A DNA stretch of 54,248 nt from Sedimentisphaerales bacterium (GCA_016933295.1 JAFGBG010000260.1:1-54248), one strand, 5' to 3'. Positions 14,860 through 22,798 are shown, counted from the first letter of the stretch. Made by a program: numbers and translations. Notes: a model not told the origin generated them from the sequence alone.

Positions 14860-16095
14860 TTATTCAATCTCACGCGACAAACCGTACGGGCCGTGAACTA
14901 CACAGGTAGATTTGCCTCCTAACCGGCGGAACTGAATAATCATTTTTTCTTCGGTCTTTTTGCCGTTCTGTAATTTTAATATAACTGGAACTGCCGCAAT
15001 CGTACCGAGCTTGGAGTGGCCGGTTTTAAGTATCTTGCCGATTTTTACAATCTCTGTAATGCGGTCGTCTTTGTCCGGTTCAAAAACGATGGAACGTATA
15101 AAATCATCTCCTAAGTTTCGGCTTAGAGGAGCAATTTGCCTGAGCTGGTCGAGGTCCTGGTCAATGACTGCCTGGAACAATATACGTACTGTTTTTTCCG
15201 CGGCTTCCTGCTGTGATAGCCCTTCGATTGAAATCCCATCCCGTGGATTACTCAACGCACTGACATTTTCATCGGGAATCGTCAAAGGCTTCTCCGTGTA
15301 TGTCGGCTTGCCCGGGATATTAACTTCGAAGAAACTATCAGGCAGATTTTCATAATAAGTAATCTTAAAAGCCTCGAATGCAGGCTGGCCGCTGCGGTCC
15401 AGATTTGGCCATTGCTTAAAGGCCACCGGCAGCTTACTTTCGAGATCAAACTCAATCATCCAGGATTGGGGGCCATTCGAATCTATCATACTGCATATCA
15501 TCGTAACACGTTCCCGCCCTGTAGCGGGATCTTTGCCGCGAATTGTTTCGGTATTGTCGGCCTTGCTGAACATTTCCAGCAATTCAGGTCCGAGCCACTG
15601 AGAAAAACCAAGAGTGATGGCGTTTTCGAAGTAAACCGTGTTCTGACCGGGTTCGTAGTGGTAAGTAGAGCCGTCCTTTGTCCAAGTGATCGCACCTTGA
15701 CTGTTTCGCACAACTGAATCCGTAGAATAGGAACCGGTCTCATCAGAACGCATCCATATTTCCGCCGTACCGCCCGGATATGCACCGACGACATATACCG
15801 CCTTCAAGTCCTTGAGAGCTTCGATGGTATCGGAAAGTGCCCACGCCGGTGCGTTAAATTTGTCGATGACAAGAAGTGATAACACAACAGCGATTATTAT
15901 AAACGTTGCGACTAATTTGCTGATGTTGTTTTTCATAATAATTCTCCATATATTCGACCATGTAAAAGCCGATTGTTGATTTTTTGTTTTTCCCATCGCA
16001 TTCAAGATATCTTCGAGAATTTCTTTATCTTTCTGCGCGTTGGTATTAAAAGGAATATTTTGAATCTTCTTTTCAATATTTTCCGACGGCCTCAT
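14860..16095 (-). CDS. ECF cassette 1 membrane protein, putative sigma regulator
   Basis: A 411-residue protein translationally coupled to the ECF sigma gene before it (four-base ATGA overlap; GAGG seven bases upstream). Residues 1-53 are polar and would be cytoplasmic, followed by NIWRIIMKNNISK and a membrane helix at about 60-78 (LVATFIIIAVVLSLLVI), then PAWALSD, which reads like a signal peptidase site. The outer domain has a beta-rich part (about 95-285; AVYVVGAYPGGTAEIWMRS) resembling LolA/RseB-type lipoprotein-carrier folds, and a C-terminal domain starting EGLSQQEAAEKTVRILFQA. It is a paralogue of the cassette 3 protein. No zinc anti-sigma motif is seen. An anti-sigma or sensor role is inferred from pairing. 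Confidence 0.68.
   Translation of the reverse strand: MRPSENIEKKIQNIPFNTNAQKDKEILEDILNAMGKTKNQQSAFTWSNIWRIIMKNNISKLVATFIIIAVVLSLLVIDKFNAPAWALSDTIEALKDLKAVYVVGAYPGGTAEIWMRSDETGSYSTDSVVRNSQGAITWTKDGSTYHYEPGQNTVYFENAITLGFSQWLGPELLEMFSKADNTETIRGKDPATGRERVTMICSMIDSNGPQSWMIEFDLESKLPVAFKQWPNLDRSGQPAFEAFKITYYENLPDSFFEVNIPGKPTYTEKPLTIPDENVSALSNPRDGISIEGLSQQEAAEKTVRILFQAVIDQDLDQLRQIAPLSRNLGDDFIRSIVFEPDKDDRITEIVKIGKILKTGHSKLGTIAAVPVILKLQNGKKTEEKMIIQFRRLGGKSTCVVHGPYGLSREIE
15934..15947 (-). promoter_or_regulatory. Internal ribosome binding site and ATG, cassette 1
   Basis: GGAG at 15944-15947 precedes an in-frame ATG (15934-15936) by seven bases, at codon 54 of the membrane protein. Initiation here would yield a protein starting MKNNISK with a full Sec signal peptide ending near AWA. 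Confidence 0.5.
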
Positions 16096-16637
16096 TTTTT
16101 CACCTCGCCGTTTAACAATGACCGCAGTTTTTCAAGCCCGTAGCGGTACCGGCTCTGGACGGTGTTTATTGAAACGTTCAGGGATTTGGCTATTGCCCTG
16201 AATTTCATTCCACCCTGCACGTGCAGGATTACGGCTTCGCGCTGGTCGTAAGGAAGCTGTGACAGTGCGAAATTTAGTTTATCCAGCTCTTCGTTGCGGA
16301 TAATCCAGCCTTCGGGTAAATTAGAATCTTTCACCGAGGATTCAGCCTCATCGAGATTTACGGTCCGCCGACGCTGTGTGGCCCGGTTACTGTTACGAAT
16401 TCGATTTGTCACACACGTTGCCAGGTACCCTTTGAGATTACCGCCGAGTTTTAGCTGCCCGGGCGACTGCGCCAGCGAGACGAAAACATCGTGCACAACG
16501 TCCTCGGCAACACTGGTCTGGTTCGAGAGCCCACCGGCCATCCTGAGCAGATTATTCTTGTACTTTTCGTAGATGCGTGCCAGTGCGGCCTTCTCGCCCA
16601 GTTTGAATTTCCAGATAAGCAGCTTATCTTCTAACAT
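16092..16637 (-). CDS. ECF-type RNA polymerase sigma factor, cassette 1
   Basis: A short sigma-70-family factor of about 181 residues with only regions 2 and 4. Region 2 covers about 23-88 (ALARIYEKYKNNLLRMAGGL, then AEDVVHDVFVSLA). Region 4 is about 125-178 (LSQLPYDQREAVILHVQGG, then AIAKSLNVSINTVQSRYRYG), with the helix-turn-helix that reads the -35 element. The start MLEDKLLI matches that of cassette 2 (MLEDRILL), so ATG 16637 is preferred over 16643. It overlaps the membrane protein gene by four bases. Sequence similarity makes cassettes 1 and 2 close paralogues. Confidence 0.9.
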   Translation of the reverse strand: MLEDKLLIWKFKLGEKAALARIYEKYKNNLLRMAGGLSNQTSVAEDVVHDVFVSLAQSPGQLKLGGNLKGYLATCVTNRIRNSNRATQRRRTVNLDEAESSVKDSNLPEGWIIRNEELDKLNFALSQLPYDQREAVILHVQGGMKFRAIAKSLNVSINTVQSRYRYGLEKLRSLLNGEVKK

Positions 16638-16700
16638 TGGCATCTCAATTTACAACAAAAGATACGATTAATCGTCATTTATAATACAATTTGATCCCAC

Positions 16701-16715
16701 ATTTTAGTCTAAAAT
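16701..16715. promoter_or_regulatory. Palindrome upstream of cassette 1 sigma gene
   Basis: ATTTTAG-T-CTAAAAT is a perfect 7-base inverted repeat about 65 bases before the sigma start. It contains TTTAGACT read on the minus strand, also found about 72 bases before the cassette 2 sigma gene. It could be part of a promoter or an operator; no promoter is certain. Confidence 0.35.
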
Positions 16716-16733
16716 CATCCTCTTTTCACAACG

Positions 16734-16764
16734 AAAAAAGGCCGGACTGAATCGACCCGGCCTT
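16734..16764 (-). terminator. Rho-independent terminator of ECF cassette 2
   Basis: The minus strand reads AAGGCCGG, an 11-base loop, CCGGCCTT and a run of T: a perfect 8-base GC-rich stem with a T tract, about 33 bases past the cassette 2 membrane protein stop. Confidence 0.9.
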
Positions 16765-16796
16765 AATGTTTTTCGTATTAAGCTAAAATGTCGGCG

Positions 16797-18023
16797 TTAT
16801 TTTATCAATTCCTCGAAGTGGTTTTTATCTAAGATAATCTCGATATGACCGTCTGCGAAACCGACTATGGCGCCATCGGCCGGCCATTTTTCGAATATTT
16901 GATACAAAATCATCTCCCTTAACGGATCGGAACCTTCACGTGGTGGACGGTATCGCATCAAAACGGGACCGTTCGGATTATCTTGAGAAGTTAACAAATT
17001 TTTAAGTATTTGATCTGTGATGCCTACAGCTTTAAGCTCACTTAATTTTTTTGGGTATTGACCATTTCGTTCCGAAGCATATATAAAACAATTCAATAGT
17101 AAATGCCTCATTTTCGTAGAAATTCTGCTTTGAGCATCCGAGTAGTTTGAACTTCCCTCCGTGAAAGTGTAATCCTCAGGCGGTTTGAGACTGAACAGAG
17201 AATCATTCAGTTCTGTATCTATTTTAATTTCTGTGTATGTTATCGGCGGGTGATTCTGCTCCGGCCAGGTATGTTCGATTTGAACAGGTAACTTAGTCTC
17301 AGGATCAATCCAGACTGTCGTGACACGGTTATCCTTAGTCGATCTAAGCATTCGTACGGAACGGCCGCTAAGTGTGACCATGCCAATATCCTCGACAGCT
17401 CCGGCCGCCAGATCGAGCAACTTATCACGAAGACGCGTATATAGTTGAGTCTGTACCAGCCTGCCGGTGCCGGGGTCAATATTGTATTCGTAACTTATGT
17501 CGGACAGCACTGCTGTTTTTTCAACCGGATTGATAACCAGGCATTGACGCTTACCATAATCAGTGATTGTTATTTCTCCGACGAATCTGGATGTCGGTGA
17601 AGTTAATTTGACATGGCGTTCGAGGTTCGGCTCTTTGAACATTCGCTTGGACTTGAAGAGAAATTTTCCTTCGTTCTCTCCATCTTCGTAAGCCATCTCC
17701 ATAATCCTTATGCAAGAAAAGGTGCGTGCTTGTTTGACATGGTCCATCGCCGCGGCAAATGCGGTATTTGCTCCGTCAATCGGTGTTACAACAAAATTGA
17801 TTCCAAGAATTATCGCGAAGATTATAATCGCGGCGGCGGTTAATTTTATTTTTCTGCTTTGCATAATTATTCTCCATATATTCCGCTTGGAATAAGCTGA
17901 TTCTGTATCTTTTAACTCATTAAGTGCCGCTTGCGCACCTGCAAGGATGCGGTTTTTGTTTACGGCATTTTTTTTGATTCGTATATTTTTTGCTAATCGC
18001 TCTATATCTTTTGAGGATTTCAT
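16797..18023 (-). CDS. ECF cassette 2 membrane protein, putative sigma regulator
   Basis: A 408-residue protein whose start overlaps the sigma stop by four bases. Residues 1-53 are polar; NIWRIIMQSRKIK leads into a membrane helix at about 61-80 (LTAAAIIIFAIILGINFVV) and NTAFAAAMDHV, which looks like a signal peptidase site. The outer part (about 92-290) has a LolA/RseB-like pattern (KQARTFSCIRIMEM, then TTVWIDPETKLPVQIEH). The C-terminal 110 residues (ISTKMRHLLLNCFIYASERN, ending in WPADGAIVGFADGHIEII) resemble the H-x-G-D/A-DGH tail common in planctomycete secreted proteins of the DUF1559/prepilin-like type. Function is not known; regulation of the neighbouring sigma factor is inferred. Confidence 0.68.
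   Translation of the reverse strand: MKSSKDIERLAKNIRIKKNAVNKNRILAGAQAALNELKDTESAYSKRNIWRIIMQSRKIKLTAAAIIIFAIILGINFVVTPIDGANTAFAAAMDHVKQARTFSCIRIMEMAYEDGENEGKFLFKSKRMFKEPNLERHVKLTSPTSRFVGEITITDYGKRQCLVINPVEKTAVLSDISYEYNIDPGTGRLVQTQLYTRLRDKLLDLAAGAVEDIGMVTLSGRSVRMLRSTKDNRVTTVWIDPETKLPVQIEHTWPEQNHPPITYTEIKIDTELNDSLFSLKPPEDYTFTEGSSNYSDAQSRISTKMRHLLLNCFIYASERNGQYPKKLSELKAVGITDQILKNLLTSQDNPNGPVLMRYRPPREGSDPLREMILYQIFEKWPADGAIVGFADGHIEIILDKNHFEELIK
17862..17875 (-). promoter_or_regulatory. Internal ribosome binding site and ATG, cassette 2
   Basis: GGAG (17872-17875) lies seven bases before an in-frame ATG (17862-17864), codon 54. The shorter product would begin MQSRKIK with a Sec signal peptide ending near AFA. 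Confidence 0.5.
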
Positions 18024-18562
18024 AATAATTCGCCTTTATTCAAAAGAGACCGGAGTTTGTCGACTGAGTAACGATACCTGCTGCGTACCGTGTTTACCGA
18101 GACATCAAGAAGCCCGGCGATCCGTGGGAAATTCAGTCCGCCCCGTACGTGCAGGACGAAAACTTCCCGCTGCTGATAAGGCAGTTGCACCAGAGCATCC
18201 AAAAGTGCCGCCGCCTGTTCATCTTCGATCAGCCTGGCGAGAGGATTATCCCTTTTTGCGGGATTCTCGAATGTATCCGGCTGACAATCCGGTTTTCTTT
18301 CCTGTTTACGCAGGTAATCTCTGGCTCGATTTGCCACGCAGCACATCAGATAGGCCTTTAGATTGAAGCGAATCTTCAGGCTCCCGGCATTGCCGACGAG
18401 CCTGACGAAAACATCGCTAAGGCAATCCTCGGCCGCATGGATATCGGATAGAAGAGATGCCGCTACGGCGAGTAAATCATCCGCGTACTTTTCGTATATA
18501 AGCTGCAGAGCGTCGGAATCTGCGGCACGCAGGCGTCTCAGCAGGATTCTATCTTCCAGCAT
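18020..18562 (-). CDS. ECF-type RNA polymerase sigma factor, cassette 2
   Basis: A 180-residue ECF sigma factor. Region 2 spans about 20-85 (ALQLIYEKYADDLLAVAASL, then AEDCLSDVFVRLVGNA); region 4 spans about 123-175 (LVQLPYQQREVFVLHVRGG, then IAGLLDVSVNTVRSRYRYS). It is the closest relative of the cassette 1 sigma in the window, both beginning MLED and ending in a KLRSLLN motif. The stop overlaps the next start (ATGA), implying coupled translation. It faces away from rhaM across a 203-base gap. Confidence 0.9.
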   Translation of the reverse strand: MLEDRILLRRLRAADSDALQLIYEKYADDLLAVAASLLSDIHAAEDCLSDVFVRLVGNAGSLKIRFNLKAYLMCCVANRARDYLRKQERKPDCQPDTFENPAKRDNPLARLIEDEQAAALLDALVQLPYQQREVFVLHVRGGLNFPRIAGLLDVSVNTVRSRYRYSVDKLRSLLNKGELL

Positions 18563-18590
18563 CGATATCGTTCCTAAATGCCAAATAAAA

Positions 18591-18602
18591 TTGAACGTTC
18601 AA
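18591..18602. promoter_or_regulatory. Palindrome TTGAACGTTCAA upstream of cassette 2 sigma gene
   Basis: A perfect 12-base palindrome lies 29 bases before the sigma start, in the divergent gap shared with rhaM. A related half-site, ATTCAACA, follows at 18617-18624. It may be an operator, but no partner repressor is identified. Confidence 0.35.
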
Positions 18603-18765
18603 CTACTGATATGACGATTCAACAACTCAAACCAGTCTAAAGAAAATCGAAATTTTTTACCAGATTTTAATCCGGCTTGGTTCAATATTTGGATTGACGA
18701 TTTCAACACGTTTGGGTAAATAATAAACAATAATCTGCCTGAAATACAAAATGGAAAGGACTAAA

Positions 18766-19083
18766 ATGAAACGAAACGCATTTAAGATGAAGCTATCGAG
18801 CGGCGATGTTGCCGAATATAAGAAAAGACACGACGAAATCTGGCCGGAGCTGGTGGAGGTGCTCAGAAAGGCCGGTATAAGCGATTATTCCATCTATTAC
18901 GATGAAGAAACACAAACTCTTTTCGCCTTCCAGAAACTTACCGATGATAACACAGCGGACGAGCTGCCGCAAAATCCGGTCGTGCGTAAATGGTGGGACT
19001 ATATGAATGACGGCATAATGGAATACGATGAAAAAGACGAACCCGTTTCCATCCCGTTAGAAGAAGTTTTCCACATGGATTAG
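18766..19083 (+). CDS. rhaM: L-rhamnose mutarotase
   Basis: A 105-residue protein of the RhaM/COG3254 family, which interconverts alpha and beta anomers of L-rhamnose. The family pattern is clear: KMKLSSGDVAEYKKRHDEIW near the start, with the conserved His, ISDYSIYYDEETQTLFAF in the middle, and VRKWWDYMNDGIM followed by PLEEVFHMD at the end. ATG 18766 is preceded by AAAGGA at six bases; the ATG at 18751 has no such site. No other rhamnose genes are nearby, and it stands alone between two ECF cassettes, ending in a terminator shared with the convergent cassette 3. Confidence 0.93.
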   Translation: MKRNAFKMKLSSGDVAEYKKRHDEIWPELVEVLRKAGISDYSIYYDEETQTLFAFQKLTDDNTADELPQNPVVRKWWDYMNDGIMEYDEKDEPVSIPLEEVFHMD

Positions 19084-19127
19084 AGAAAAAACAGATCCGG
19101 AAATATCCGTCGCATACAATTTTAAAG

Positions 19128-19171
19128 AAAAAAAACGCTACTAAGCCAATCAGCCCGGCAGCGTTTTTTTT
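19128..19171. terminator. Bidirectional terminator between rhaM and ECF cassette 3
   Basis: AAAAAAACGCT and AGCGTTTTTTT form a stem around a 20-base loop, giving T-runs on both strands. It lies 45 bases past the rhaM stop and 19 bases past the convergent membrane protein stop, so it can end both transcripts. Confidence 0.8.
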
Positions 19172-19189
19172 GTACAGTTATGCTTTGAT

Positions 19190-20518
19190 TTAATCCACGA
19201 CGCCCTTTTCCTTGGAGCCGATGATAAAACAGAACGTTTTGCCTTCCATCTCGTAAAACTTTATCATGGCATTCTGGACTTCATTCTTGCCGTTCTGCCC
19301 CTGGATCTCTATGGGGACATACCACAACTCGCCTTCCTGATAAGGCTCCCCCTTGATAACAACTTCTTTGACCCACTGGCCGTTTTCCTTCATTGTTTTG
19401 ATTTGTTCCCATATCAGAGGCGGATAGAGCCGGAAAAAAAGATCAAGCTTGCAGAGAGTTTCTATATCCAAATCGACCAGTGCCCGTCCGGTTTGCTTTG
19501 CAATTTCAAGGCAGGCCTCCTGCCGGGTCATTCCATCGGCAATCAAACCCGAATCGGGATCAACCATGCAGTCAACTTCCTCTTCGACAATAACAGCATC
19601 GTCGGGCAAATCGAATATGCCTTCCGGCGGCAGCTCGTTATAGCGTATCTCGGTGAGATTCTTTACGACAAGTGTCATTTTCATCATTTCCAAAGGGTTG
19701 TCGTCCCGTATCGTAGAGAAACTCAGCGGCAGTTTTGTTTCCGGATCCACGAGGAATTTCTGCTCTCTCTTCGAGGTTTTTATCAGGACAGCAATGATTT
19801 CTTTTCCCGTACTCGAATCAATCTCATTATCGATATTAATCGAATCCGATTTTTCCGCCTTCTTAACGATATCGTTAAAGAAACTGCCGAACTTGAAAAT
19901 CCAATCCTTGCTCCTCTCGTCACGTAAAGCAAAATGGACTCTGTTTGTGCGTTTGTTCAGGCCGAAAACACCCGCGGGCGAGCATACCTTGCAAAGGTTG
20001 TGCCCCGCTCTGCCCAACCATACGTGGGTGGGTCTGTCCGGGTCGCCGTCATATTTCATCCAGCACTCGAATTGTCCCTGCATATAAAATTCCCCCGCCA
20101 TATAAACCGTCTTAACTTCACGAATCGCATCGGCTGTCTGGTCCACTGCGTAGGCCGGAGTAACAGAATTATCCAGAAAGGATATTACCAGCAATACGGC
20201 AACTATTATTACCGCCGCAGCGGCAAATTTCGTTATTTTTTTATGCATTATAATTCTCCAAATTGATTTTTCTGTTGTGTAATCTTTCAGCGTTGAAAGG
20301 GCGCTTATCGCCCTTCCACAACGAACATCCATGCCGGCATCTATATTTTGACTAAACTGGGTAAGCAAGCTCTTTTCTTTTTCAAGTGACTGCAAATGCG
20401 CCCTGCATTGTTCACATTCGCTGATATGATGTTTGAGGGCATCAACTTTTTCCTGATTCAAAATTCCGAGGATATAGTCAGCCATCTGGTTCTGTATTTT
20501 TTCACATTGACTATCCAT
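19190..20518 (-). CDS. ECF cassette 3 membrane protein with zinc-type anti-sigma domain
   Basis: About 442 residues. The N-terminus carries a zf-HC2/ZAS anti-sigma signature, HHISECEQC (His-x3-Cys-x2-Cys at about 33-40 of the long frame) with an upstream Cys, so it is a likely true anti-sigma factor for the adjacent ECF. Then come SIWRIIMHKKITK, a membrane helix (FAAAAVIIVAVLLVISFL) and TPAYAVDQ, which resembles a signal peptidase site. The outer region pairs a beta-rich domain (TVYMAGEFYMQGQFECWMKY) with a C-terminal domain (DGMTRQEACLEIAKQ) related to the cassette 1 protein. ATG 20518 has AGGAG six bases upstream and overlaps the sigma stop; an ATG at 20524 is less well placed. Confidence 0.78.
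   Translation of the reverse strand: MDSQCEKIQNQMADYILGILNQEKVDALKHHISECEQCRAHLQSLEKEKSLLTQFSQNIDAGMDVRCGRAISALSTLKDYTTEKSIWRIIMHKKITKFAAAAVIIVAVLLVISFLDNSVTPAYAVDQTADAIREVKTVYMAGEFYMQGQFECWMKYDGDPDRPTHVWLGRAGHNLCKVCSPAGVFGLNKRTNRVHFALRDERSKDWIFKFGSFFNDIVKKAEKSDSINIDNEIDSSTGKEIIAVLIKTSKREQKFLVDPETKLPLSFSTIRDDNPLEMMKMTLVVKNLTEIRYNELPPEGIFDLPDDAVIVEEEVDCMVDPDSGLIADGMTRQEACLEIAKQTGRALVDLDIETLCKLDLFFRLYPPLIWEQIKTMKENGQWVKEVVIKGEPYQEGELWYVPIEIQGQNGKNEVQNAMIKFYEMEGKTFCFIIGSKEKGVVD
20246..20259 (-). promoter_or_regulatory. Internal ribosome binding site and ATG, cassette 3
   Basis: GGAG (20256-20259) is seven bases before an in-frame ATG (20246-20248). The shorter product would start MHKKITK, contain a Sec signal peptide ending near AYA, and lack the zinc anti-sigma domain. 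Confidence 0.5.
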
Positions 20519-21038
20519 TTTCATCTCCTTGCACGGTCAATAGTCCGTGCAATTGTTTTATCGCGCCTCGCAGTTTCGAATATACCGCCGATGTTGACAT
20601 ATCAAGATTTTCCGCAACCTTTTGGACGCTTTGGCCGTCGAAGTAGTACATCACTAACGGCAGTCTTGCTTCCATCGGCAGCTTCTCTATCGCCCGCCGC
20701 AGGTTATCATTTTCGTTCGGCTTCTGTTCCGGCAGTTTTATCTTTTCCTCTAATATTTTCCTGCCGCGTTGTTTCCTGCGAACAAAATTTATACATAAGT
20801 TTCCGGCGATTTTTCCAATCCAGGCGCCGAACTGGGAATCGCCTCGAAGCTTCGATATTTCCTGATATCCTTTTAATACCACTTCCTGTGCAGCATCTTC
20901 GGCATCATGAACATTGCCGACGATCCCAAGGCAAATCAAAAAAATATGCTTGTAATATCTTTCCACAAGCGATGCGTAAGCACTTTTATCGCCCTCGTGA
21001 GAGGCGGCTACTAATTTTTCATCCGAATGATTTTCCAA
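20511..21038 (-). CDS. ECF-type RNA polymerase sigma factor, cassette 3
   Basis: A 175-residue ECF sigma factor. Region 2 is about 12-78 (DKSAYASLVERYYKHIFLIC, then AEDAAQEVVLKGYQEISKL) and region 4 about 113-168 (AIEKLPMEARLPLVMYYFDG, then VAENLDMSTSAVYSKLRGA). It reads from a TTG at 21038, with AGGAG six bases upstream; no ATG lies nearby in frame. It belongs to a different subgroup from cassettes 1 and 2. It overlaps the zinc-type anti-sigma gene, the classical ECF arrangement. Confidence 0.92.
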   Translation of the reverse strand: MENHSDEKLVAASHEGDKSAYASLVERYYKHIFLICLGIVGNVHDAEDAAQEVVLKGYQEISKLRGDSQFGAWIGKIAGNLCINFVRRKQRGRKILEEKIKLPEQKPNENDNLRRAIEKLPMEARLPLVMYYFDGQSVQKVAENLDMSTSAVYSKLRGAIKQLHGLLTVQGDENG

Positions 21039-21144
21039 TAGAAGCTCCTGTATTCGATACTACTATAAAGACAAACAGTGGTAGCTGAATTTACAAAAAA
21101 ATAGGATTATTTTCAATTTTTGAGTTCAATTGTGTGAAAAAAGC

Positions 21145-21172
21145 AAAAAAGGCCGAGTTTCAAAGCTCGGCC
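21145..21172 (-). terminator. Rho-independent terminator of ECF cassette 4
   Basis: The minus strand reads GGCCGAG, an 8-base loop, CTCGGCC and six T, a strong terminator 32 bases past the cassette 4 membrane protein stop. Confidence 0.9.
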
Positions 21173-21204
21173 TGTTAACTGTCTTAAACATCCTGCTATT
21201 ATTA

Positions 21205-22794
21205 TCATGGCTCAACTGAACCGGGCACATATTCCTGTGCTGGAATCAAGCTGTCTATTAGATCATGCAACTCCTGTTCGCTGAGAGGCCCATTGACAGC
21301 AAGGACTAAGTAACTCCCAGCAGGTGATCGAAGGATATACCCGACGCGATTATTGTGAGGCTCGAATCCCGAACTTTTAAGTGCCAACTCAGTCCACCAC
21401 ATCTCGGTTGTTTTATCGTTTTGATGCAGCACCTTAAAGCCATTGTCCGATTCGTACATCCAGGGTATTGTTTCTCCAAGCTCCTGGAGTTTGCCAAATG
21501 CGGTGGTAAAATATCTGTTGAAGGTTTCTCCCAGATTAAGCACAACGTCACGGCTGTCTTTCGCACTATATGTTACACAAAACATACGGGCCGGCGCGCT
21601 TGCCTCATCCGGCAAATCGTAGATAAGACATTTGTTGGTCCATGAAGGGATTTTCGCAAAAATATAAACGGGATACGTAGCACGCTGAACCATCTGCCCT
21701 ACAGTCACAGTATCAGCCCCTTCGCCGGTATCCACATCAACTGCGGTTTGCTCCGCAACACTCGCTTTTATCTCGGCCATATTCCATGAAAGCTCCGGGT
21801 TATCAACCGTCTCGGTAACAGTGCGGCGATGTAAACGGGTTGTCTCGCCTTCAAAAACACATTCAACTTCATCGATGATTTCTGTATCAGAATCGACCTT
21901 GAACAAAAAGTAAGAATCTGTTTTTCCCCATGCATCTGTAAAACCGAGTTTGTACGTACGGACCGGCGTTCCATCTTCGAGCCTTTCAGAAGTGACTTCC
22001 TTAATCGGCGGATAATGTTTTCCGGGCACTGTTGCCTTGATACCAGCGGCAATTCCCAGAAAATCGGCGGGATTCTCCGGTATCCTAAATTCCTCAGTTT
22101 CGGCCTGTTGTTCGATTTTGAGTGAGCCTGACGGCTCTTTACCGGCAATATAAACAAACCGGCCGTCGTAAGAATTGGCAAACAGAACATTATCACCTGT
22201 CTTTAATACACGTGCAAAACACCCTGTGACAGGGTCATACCAGGATATATCCGATATAGTGATTGTTGTATCCGTGCTCCTGGCGACCTCAAGCTTGTGC
22301 TCCCGGAGTTGTCCATCCGCATCGAGCGAATAAACAGGCAGCCATTGATAAGACAGCCAGCTTTTGATAAATGCCACATTCTTTTCCTGTGTTGCATCGG
22401 CCTCTAACTCATCGAGAAGAGCACCCGCATCGGATTGCGATTGTGGGTACATAATTATCTCATTAACAATGTGAACAATCCCTTCCTGACCAATAAAAAG
22501 TGTTTTCTCAGCGGCAGAGGCGCGGGCCAACAAAGTGAACGAAGATATATGCCCGGTCGTATTCGAATACAACCAACCGAACAGAACTACGACAATCAGC
22601 ACGGCAGCCGTCGCGATTAGTTTTGTTATTCTCGAACTCATAATTTTTCTCCAGATACTTAAAGAGGTTTTTTTCTGCCGAATTAAGCAGGCATGAAGAT
22701 TTTGTTCGAGCTTATCACGATGGGCATAATCGGGAGTATCATCGAACTCGATTCCATGCAGAAAATCTTCAAATTCTTTTTCGTCAGATTTCAT
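21205..22794 (-). CDS. ECF cassette 4 membrane protein, putative sigma regulator
   Basis: About 529 residues from ATG 22794, which has GGAGG nine bases upstream and begins four bases after the sigma coding region; a frame start at 22833 lacks support. Residues 1-51 are acidic and polar, with a short segment ending SIWRKIMSSRITK before a membrane helix (LIATAAVLIVVVLFGWLY) and LARASAAEK, a likely signal peptidase site. The large outer domain shows no family I recognise; it contains TVRTYKLGFTD-type beta strands and a C-terminal lobe ending in SLIPAQEYVPGSVEP. It is unlike the other three outer domains, so each cassette seems to carry its own sensor-like part. Confidence 0.65.
   Translation of the reverse strand: MKSDEKEFEDFLHGIEFDDTPDYAHRDKLEQNLHACLIRQKKTSLSIWRKIMSSRITKLIATAAVLIVVVLFGWLYSNTTGHISSFTLLARASAAEKTLFIGQEGIVHIVNEIIMYPQSQSDAGALLDELEADATQEKNVAFIKSWLSYQWLPVYSLDADGQLREHKLEVARSTDTTITISDISWYDPVTGCFARVLKTGDNVLFANSYDGRFVYIAGKEPSGSLKIEQQAETEEFRIPENPADFLGIAAGIKATVPGKHYPPIKEVTSERLEDGTPVRTYKLGFTDAWGKTDSYFLFKVDSDTEIIDEVECVFEGETTRLHRRTVTETVDNPELSWNMAEIKASVAEQTAVDVDTGEGADTVTVGQMVQRATYPVYIFAKIPSWTNKCLIYDLPDEASAPARMFCVTYSAKDSRDVVLNLGETFNRYFTTAFGKLQELGETIPWMYESDNGFKVLHQNDKTTEMWWTELALKSSGFEPHNNRVGYILRSPAGSYLVLAVNGPLSEQELHDLIDSLIPAQEYVPGSVEP
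22639..22652 (-). promoter_or_regulatory. Internal ribosome binding site and ATG, cassette 4
   Basis: GGAG (22649-22652) precedes an in-frame ATG (22639-22641) by seven bases. The shorter product would start MSSRITK and carry a Sec signal peptide ending near ASA. Confidence 0.5.
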
Positions 22795-22798
22795 TTCT

